From contig JASHVB010000907.1 in the NCBI GenBank assembly GCA_030039695.1, forward strand, positions 1 to 11,381: a DNA stretch of 11,381 nucleotides, written 5' to 3'. The stretch is from Acetobacteraceae bacterium. Its GTDB lineage: Bacteria > Pseudomonadota > Alphaproteobacteria > Acetobacterales > Acetobacteraceae. This document shows positions 7,501 through 11,381 of the stretch, piece after piece. The notes under the pieces are model-generated. The model searched no databases, was not told where the DNA came from, and saw only the letters and a program-made list of their open reading frames with translations. Numbering within the stretch: position 1 is the stretch's first letter; every line of letters starts with the position of its first letter. The position numbers were made by a program, and so were the translations under genes.

Positions 7501-7507
7501 AAACCAT

Positions 7508-7741
7508 ATGCCGCTCGCTTCGACACCATCCTCGGTCCCTGTCACGATCGACGCTGGAAAATGCATCGCGGACAAGGGATGCAGGGTCTGCGTCGACGTC
7601 TGTCCGCTCGACGTGCTTCGCATCAGCGAACTGAGCGGTAAGGCCTACATGAAATACGACGAGTGCTGGTACTGCATGCCGTGCGAGACAGATTGTCCAA
7701 CGGGCGCCGTCACTGTCAACATTCCCTATCTCCTGCGTTGA
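7508..7741 (+). CDS. AprB-like ferredoxin with two [4Fe-4S] clusters
   Basis: A 77-residue protein with eight cysteines in two sets. The first set is C19-x5-C25-x2-C28-x3-C32-P (CIADKGCRVCVDVCP). The second is C53-x2-C56-x2-C59-x3-C63-P (CWYCMPCETDCP). The wider spacing in the first set and the Trp beside the first cysteine of the second set are features of adenylylsulfate reductase subunit AprB. AprB itself is about twice as long, so the C-terminal tail that wraps AprA is missing here. It presumably passes electrons to or from the flavoprotein encoded 14 bases upstream. The start is fixed by the strong ribosome binding site. The iron-sulfur function is firm; the AprB relationship is inferred from motif pattern and neighbourhood. 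Confidence 0.92.
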   Translation: MPLASTPSSVPVTIDAGKCIADKGCRVCVDVCPLDVLRISELSGKAYMKYDECWYCMPCETDCPTGAVTVNIPYLLR

Positions 7742-7749
7742 GCACTAGG

Positions 7750-8712
7750 GTGACGGACTTCGACCCATTCGAGACCTGCCATGACGTCGCATTGCTCGCG
7801 GAGCGACTCAGTGATCCCGATGCCAACGCGCGCCGCGTCGCGATCATGGACCTGGCGGAGACAGTTAATCCGGCCGCGATACCGCATCTCGAAGCCGCGC
7901 TCGACGACGCCGCGCCCGACGTGAGACGACAGGCTGCCCTGGCGCTCGGCGAATTCGATGGTTCTGAGGTTGCGGCGGCACTGGTGCGGGCGCTGACCGA
8001 TGCCGATCCCGCTGTCGCCACCGCGGCGGCTGACAGCCTTGCCGACCTGAGAGATCGCAACGCCGCGGATGCCATCCTGCCTGCGGTGATACATGAGGAC
8101 GCCTTTGTCCGCCGCTCGGCATTGCGGGCGCTGAAGGAATTGCGGCGGTCGGAGGCATTGCCGCTTGCGATGGCGGCACTGCGCGATGCGGACTCCGAGG
8201 TCCGCGCGCAGGCGGTTAACGTTATCGGCTATCTTCAGGACACCTGTGCGGTGCGGGTCCTGATCGCTGCGATCGGCGACGGCGACCCGCTGGTGCGCCG
8301 GTGCCTTGCCGGGGCACTCGGTTTTTCCGCGACGCCGGAAGCGCGCGCGGCAGTCGCCTCACTGCTCGGTGATACGGACTGGCGGGTGCGTGAGACTGCG
8401 GCCCAGACGATCGGCCGATCCGGCGATACCGGCGCGGTCCCCGCATTGCTTGATTTGCTTGATGATCCGTACTGGCAAGTTCGGCTGCAGGCGATACGCG
8501 GCCTGGGTCTGCTGAAGGCAAGAGAAGCGAGTATCGCGGTCGGCGTCGCACTGACGCAAGGCATCAGCAATCTTCGCAAGGAGGCCGCTGCTGCCTTGGG
8601 CGAGATCGCCGATCCCGCCAGCGTGCCCCTGTTGCGGCAGTACGCGAATGACCCCGATCCGGATGTCCGCAAGAACGTGTTGTGGGCGATCGGCCGGATC
8701 GATCGACGCTGA
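7750..8712 (+). CDS. HEAT-repeat protein
   Basis: About 320 residues built almost entirely from roughly 31-residue helical repeats. The pattern recurs as 'D-----VR--A---LG--G---A---L---L-D' (examples: DAAPDVRRQAALALGEF, DEDAF-type VRRSALRALKEL, DTDWRVRETAAQTIGR, DPYWQVRLQAIRGLGLL, DPDPDVRKNVLWAIGR). I count about nine repeats. They are of the PBS-lyase-HEAT kind (COG1413), usually protein-binding scaffolds. No catalytic residues, signal peptide or membrane segment are seen. It follows the ferredoxin gene by eight bases and probably belongs to the same transcript, so it could hold the flavoprotein-ferredoxin complex together or help insert cofactors; this is inferred. The start is uncertain: GTG at 7750 fits, but there is no good ribosome binding site and the frame is open to 7663. 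Confidence 0.85.
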   Translation: MTDFDPFETCHDVALLAERLSDPDANARRVAIMDLAETVNPAAIPHLEAALDDAAPDVRRQAALALGEFDGSEVAAALVRALTDADPAVATAAADSLADLRDRNAADAILPAVIHEDAFVRRSALRALKELRRSEALPLAMAALRDADSEVRAQAVNVIGYLQDTCAVRVLIAAIGDGDPLVRRCLAGALGFSATPEARAAVASLLGDTDWRVRETAAQTIGRSGDTGAVPALLDLLDDPYWQVRLQAIRGLGLLKAREASIAVGVALTQGISNLRKEAAAALGEIADPASVPLLRQYANDPDPDVRKNVLWAIGRIDRR

Positions 8713-8727
8713 TTGGCCGTGCTGAAG

Positions 8728-8753
8728 ATCCCGGTGCTTGGCATCACCGGGAT
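8728..8753. terminator. Bidirectional hairpin between convergent genes
   Basis: ATCCCGGTG (8728-8736) and CACCGGGAT (8745-8753) form a perfect 9-bp stem with an 8-base loop. It lies 16 bases after the HEAT gene stop and 16 bases after the stop of the convergent membrane protein gene, exactly where a shared terminator would be. No T-run follows on either strand, so an intrinsic terminator is probable but not certain. Confidence 0.6.
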
Positions 8754-8768
8754 GGGAACGATTCGTCG

Positions 8769-9872
8769 TTACCTCGCCGCGCCCTGCGGCGTGCGGCACG
8801 GGACTGGTTCCATCACCCATAACCCGAGCGCGATCCCGCCGATTGCCATCTCTCGCAAGCGGCGGATCAATGAAAACACCAGCGCCGCCTGTGGTGGCAG
8901 GCCGGCGAGTGCGGCACCGAACATGAAACCACTCTCCTGCACCCCGAGGGATCCAGGTATGATGATTCCGGCACTGCGCGCCGCCACACCGATGGCGTTC
9001 GTAACAATCGCCTGGCCCAGCCCGATCGGCAGCCCCATGGCGCGCAGGACGATCCAGACTTCCAGCGATCCCAACGCCCAGTGCATGCCATGGAACGACA
9101 CGGCGCTTCCAAAGGCACGCATATCGCCGGCCAGGTGCATCACCGTTTTCTGCAGGCCTGTAACGGCGTGGAACGGAATGTCCGAGACATGACGCGCTAT
9201 TCGCTGTATGGCGTGTTCTGCAAGTGTCAACACACCTAACTGTCGAGCCGCGAACAATGCGATGCCGATCAACAGGAAAGTTCCACCGAGATATAGCCAG
9301 ATAGACCGCAGGAGACCGTGCGATGGCGCGGACGACAGCAGGCACCCGAGCGAGAGATAACCGAGTTGACCAAGCAATTCCGCTATCATATCAACGATGA
9401 TCCCGCCCACCGCCAGGCCAGGTCGCAGGCCGAACCGCATCAGCGACGATGACGCGATGATCTCGCCTCCGATCTGAGCAATGGGCAGGATCGAATCGAT
9501 GCCTTCGCGGATTACCCTGAGGCGGAGAAGGACTGAGAATGGAATCGTCTTTCGCTCAGTCCCCGACAGCAACCGCGACCAGGCCGCTGTCGAAAGCAAG
9601 AGCTGCAATCCGTGCAAGAACAAGAGCGGCGCCAGCGTCCATAAAAGCGGTACAATAGCCGCCGCGGCAGCTTGCAGCCGCGAGCTAGTCAGGACGGCAG
9701 CGACAGCGATTGAGCCAACCACGACAACGCGGACCACCCGATTGAGTGACCTGCGGGCTCCGGGCCATCCGGTCCCGTCAGGACCGGCCGCCGACTCATG
9801 GGCTTGCGCGACGGAACGATCCAATGTCGCGAGCGCTTCAAGTTCAACCGCCGGCACGGAGATGTCTGTCAT
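8769..9872 (-). CDS. HpnL-like / lysylphosphatidylglycerol-synthase-type polytopic membrane protein
   Basis: A 367-residue integral membrane protein with a 45-residue polar N-terminus and about eight hydrophobic segments. The stretch RVIREGIDSILPIAQIGGE and the following VDMIAELLGQLGYLSLG match the hopanoid-associated HpnL subgroup of the UPF0104/AglD family. The later IGVAARSAGIIIPGSLGVQE (conserved P-G--G--E motif) is typical of the whole family. Members are proposed lipid-linked flippase or transport proteins, and HpnL proteins often sit near hopanoid or glycolipid genes, but none is seen in this window. The start at 9872 was chosen as the longest ATG; no strong ribosome binding site is visible. 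It is convergent with the HEAT gene and separate from the upstream operons, so no functional link is claimed. Confidence 0.8.
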   Translation of the reverse strand: MTDISVPAVELEALATLDRSVAQAHESAAGPDGTGWPGARRSLNRVVRVVVVGSIAVAAVLTSSRLQAAAAAIVPLLWTLAPLLFLHGLQLLLSTAAWSRLLSGTERKTIPFSVLLRLRVIREGIDSILPIAQIGGEIIASSSLMRFGLRPGLAVGGIIVDMIAELLGQLGYLSLGCLLSSAPSHGLLRSIWLYLGGTFLLIGIALFAARQLGVLTLAEHAIQRIARHVSDIPFHAVTGLQKTVMHLAGDMRAFGSAVSFHGMHWALGSLEVWIVLRAMGLPIGLGQAIVTNAIGVAARSAGIIIPGSLGVQESGFMFGAALAGLPPQAALVFSLIRRLREMAIGGIALGLWVMEPVPCRTPQGAAR

Positions 9873-10208
9873 GGAAACCCGAGAGGTGCATGAGATTTCC
9901 CCATCCGGATCGAAGAGGATGATAATGCGAGCGGTGTGGGCTTTTGGTGCGGGGAGCTGACGAATGCGCCGTCACCCGGGCGCGAAAGCCTCGGAACCGT
10001 CCTTCGCCGCTATGTCATCTCAAAATGAGACAACAGCGGGCCGGCGGTATGGCGGAACAATGCGCCAGCGACAGCCCATCTGTGACGATTTTGACGGTCG
10101 CGATACCACAGAGAGGGCCAGCGGAGAACGAGCGACGATGAAGCTCCGGCGCGTTGCGCATACGATCTCGCATGTAACCCTCTTGCATCGGCGGATGCCG
10201 CCGGGCAG

Positions 10209-10251
10209 CTTGACATCGTTACGCTGATCCGAATGCACGTGAGATGTCAAG
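10209..10251. repeat. 9-bp inverted repeat CTTGACATC / GATGTCAAG
   Basis: CTTGACATC (10209-10217) and GATGTCAAG (10243-10251) are perfectly complementary, with a 25-base spacer. Each arm contains TTGACA facing inward, so the pair could be two facing -35 boxes or two half-sites of an operator. The right arm is part of the conserved element shared with 5325-5370; the left arm has no counterpart there. Confidence 0.55.
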
Positions 10252-10271
10252 TGATTTCATGAATCCACGTT
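10228..10271. promoter_or_regulatory. Conserved regulatory element, copy 2
   Basis: It holds GAATGCA (10231-10237), ATGTCAAGTG (10244-10253), TGAAT (10260-10264) and ACGTT (10267-10271), as in copy 1. The internal dyad is TCAAGTGATTTCATGA (10247-10262), again TCA-N-G-N6-C-N-TGA. A -10-like GATAAT is at 10281-10286. A site centred near 10254.5 would be roughly 40 bases upstream of a start point set by that box, which suits an activator of the LivF-type gene. This arrangement is an inference. Confidence 0.5.
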
Positions 10272-10323
10272 CTTAGATGAGATAATAAACAGTCAGCTTA
10301 CCAACAGGCTGTCGGTTGAGCAT

Positions 10324-11013
10324 TTGAGTATCAGCTACGGGTCCGTGCGCGCGGTGGATTCGGTCGCATTGACGGTGCAGCCTGGCGAGACAGTGGCGAT
10401 CCTGGGCGCAAACGGCGCGGGAAAAAGTTCCATCGTGCGGGCAATCGTCGGGTTGGGGCGCGCCAGTGGAATGATCTCATTGTCCGGCCGGCGCATCGAC
10501 CAATTGCCGAGTCATCGCCGTGCGGGGCTCGGGCTCGGCTATGTCCCCGAAGGAAGGCGGGTGTTTGCCGACATGACGGTTATCGAGAACTTACTGGTCG
10601 GTGCCTATCTGCAACCGACGGCCGCCGCGTCGGGCCTGAGTGCGGTGTTCCACATTTTCCCCCGTTTGGCGGAACGGCGGCGGCAAATGGCCGCGACGCT
10701 CTCCGGGGGCGAACAACAGATGCTGGCGATCGGACGCGCCATCATCCGTTCGCCGGTATTGCTGCTGCTGGACGAGCCGTCCCTGGGGCTATCGCCAATT
10801 CTGGTTCAGATCATCTATCGCGCTTTGCTCGATATCCACCGTGGTGGTACGGCGATATTGCTGGCGGAACAAAGTGCACACCTCGCCTTGCGCCTCGCTG
10901 ACCGCGCCTATGTCCTGGACACGGGACGCGTGGTGCTTCACGATGACCGGGGTAGGCTGCGCAGCAATCCTGTGGTTGAGGCGGCGTATCTCGGCGGCAT
11001 CGAGAGGTCGTAG
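10324..11013 (+). CDS. LivF-type (branched-chain amino acid family) ABC ATPase, orphan, start unclear
   Basis: An ABC ATPase of the HAAT family LivF subgroup. It shows SYGSVRAVDSVALTVQPGE, Walker A GANGAGKSS, GLGYVPEGRRVFADMTVIENL, signature LSGGEQQMLAIGRAI, Walker B LLLLDEPSLGLSP, and ILLAEQSAHLALRLADRAYVLDTGRVVL. The Gln in the switch region and the 'PEGR-VF--MTV-ENL' motif are LivF hallmarks. LivF proteins usually start 6-7 residues earlier. That part is present in frame (LSVEHLSISYG, from CTG at 10309), but no ATG, GTG or TTG exists in frame between the stop at 10252 and this TTG. The true start may be TTG at 10324, CTG at 10309, or the original start may be lost. No LivG, LivH, LivM or LivK gene is adjacent in the window. 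The fold is intact, so it may still be functional. Confidence 0.8.
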   Translation: MSISYGSVRAVDSVALTVQPGETVAILGANGAGKSSIVRAIVGLGRASGMISLSGRRIDQLPSHRRAGLGLGYVPEGRRVFADMTVIENLLVGAYLQPTAAASGLSAVFHIFPRLAERRRQMAATLSGGEQQMLAIGRAIIRSPVLLLLDEPSLGLSPILVQIIYRALLDIHRGGTAILLAEQSAHLALRLADRAYVLDTGRVVLHDDRGRLRSNPVVEAAYLGGIERS

Positions 11014-11279
11014 CGCCCAAAGGGAGCGCCAGCAGACCTCATCTCGCGATTCCTGATCTCGATAGTGAGCGTGTGGAACGGCCGGGTTCATCACCAATGC
11101 CCTCTGCACTCGCGTGATTTATCGATGCATGAAAGCCTGCCTTGAATAATACGACTGCCGAGGGTGGTAGACATTTGACTAACGGGATAGCGCAGTGGAA
11201 AATCCGCCGCCTGCCGTCGAGCGACGGCAACGGCCGTCCGGGAGCAGATTGAGGCCCAAAAGATGATCGGGAGGCGGAC
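11014..11279. other. Intergenic region with hairpin upstream of the right-edge gene
   Basis: About 266 bases with no convincing gene. A frame on the minus strand (11039-11302) has no recognisable motif and runs into the right-edge gene. TGCCGTC (11212-11218) and GACGGCA (11223-11229) form a 7-bp stem with loop GAGC, about 50 bases before the next start codon. It could be a leader structure or a late terminator of the LivF-type gene. There is no T-run after it. Confidence 0.5.
11269..11274 (+). promoter_or_regulatory. Ribosome binding site of the right-edge gene
   Basis: GGGAGG stands five bases before the ATG at 11280, a strong site that supports the reality of the short partial gene at the edge. 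Confidence 0.7.
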
Positions 11280-11381
11280 ATGACGGCAAGCGTGATCGAC
11301 ATCGCGGATTACCGCAGGCGCAAAAGCGAGGCTCCGACGCGAGCCAACCCGGCGCCCGACATTGAATTGCTGACCTTCTGG
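11280..11381 (+). CDS. Hypothetical small protein, 5' part only
   Basis: Thirty-four codons are visible before the window ends: MTASVIDIADYRRRKSEAP, then TRANPAPDIELLTFW. The opening 'VID-A-YRRR' resembles a class of short basic-start proteins common in Rhizobiales whose function is unknown to me. A strong ribosome binding site precedes the ATG. No function is proposed. The length and any domain beyond the edge cannot be judged. Confidence 0.65.
   Translation, partial: MTASVIDIADYRRRKSEAPTRANPAPDIELLTFW

Larger units (their letters stand above)
9873..10308. other. Intergenic region without a convincing gene
   Basis: About 436 bases between two divergently oriented genes. Short open frames exist on both strands (for example 9964-10227 plus and 10010-10216 minus), but they overlap one another, lack recognisable protein motifs and lack ribosome binding sites. 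The right part holds an inverted repeat (10209-10251) and copy 2 of the conserved element. A small dyad TCTCA-AAA-TGAGA is at 10018-10030. Promoters for the genes on both sides must lie here. Confidence 0.6.

Noticed and set aside
8359..9345. Long minus-strand open frame (328 residues) across the HEAT and membrane protein genes
   Set aside because: It crosses the hairpin and both real genes in a different frame and shows no recognisable protein features.
10324..11013. LivF-type ATPase as a third ATPase of the NitT/TauT transporter
   Set aside because: It belongs to a different ABC family (LivF hallmarks) and lies 10 kb from the permeases, so it is unlikely to couple to them. Only the shared upstream element links the two regions.
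11013..11029. GCGCCC / GGGAGCGC stem after the LivF-type gene as terminator
   Set aside because: The stem is short and bulged and has no T-run. It is too weak to call as a terminator.
1..11381. CRISPR array, insertion sequence, tRNA or rRNA
   Set aside because: No repeat-spacer pattern, transposase frame, terminal repeats with target duplication, or clover-leaf sequence was seen on either strand.

Overview
The window is GC-rich, densely coded DNA with extensive start/stop overlaps, GTG starts and several NitT/TauT-type ABC genes. It looks like a proteobacterial chromosome, most likely an alphaproteobacterium of the Rhizobiales or Bradyrhizobium kind. That placement rests on general style, on the hopanoid-type membrane protein and on the small 'VIDIADYRRRK' protein at the right edge, and is an inference.

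Left half (1-5303, minus strand): a six-gene operon read right to left. It encodes a Crp/Fnr-family regulator, a periplasmic substrate-binding protein, and then permease, ATPase, permease and ATPase. Every junction is a 1- or 4-base overlap or a 1-base gap, so the genes are probably translationally coupled. The last ATPase runs off the left edge. The two ATPases look asymmetric: one lacks the switch histidine and the other has a damaged LSGGQ signature. In a heterodimer both defects would fall in the same composite ATP site.

Middle (5458-8712, plus strand): a divergent four-gene operon. It encodes a small DUF971-like protein, an AprA/fumarate-reductase-type flavoprotein, an AprB-like ferredoxin with two [4Fe-4S] cysteine sets, and a HEAT-repeat protein. 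The simplest reading is that a small anionic compound is imported by the divergent ABC system and oxidised or reduced in the cytoplasm by the flavoprotein-ferredoxin pair. The HEAT and DUF971 proteins may help with assembly or electron transfer. The substrate cannot be read from the sequence. Sulfonate-type or other sulfur compounds are one possibility, because of the AprAB and TauABC family resemblance.

Right part (8713-11381): a perfect 9-bp hairpin separates the HEAT gene from a convergent gene for an HpnL-like polytopic membrane protein. About 450 bases without a convincing gene follow, then an isolated LivF-type ABC ATPase whose N-terminus lacks a normal start codon, about 270 non-coding bases, and the start of a small hypothetical protein. 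The intergenic region before the LivF gene carries a roughly 40-bp element that is strikingly similar to one in the divergent promoter at 5325-5370. This suggests that both regions are controlled by the same regulator, perhaps the Crp-like protein encoded here.
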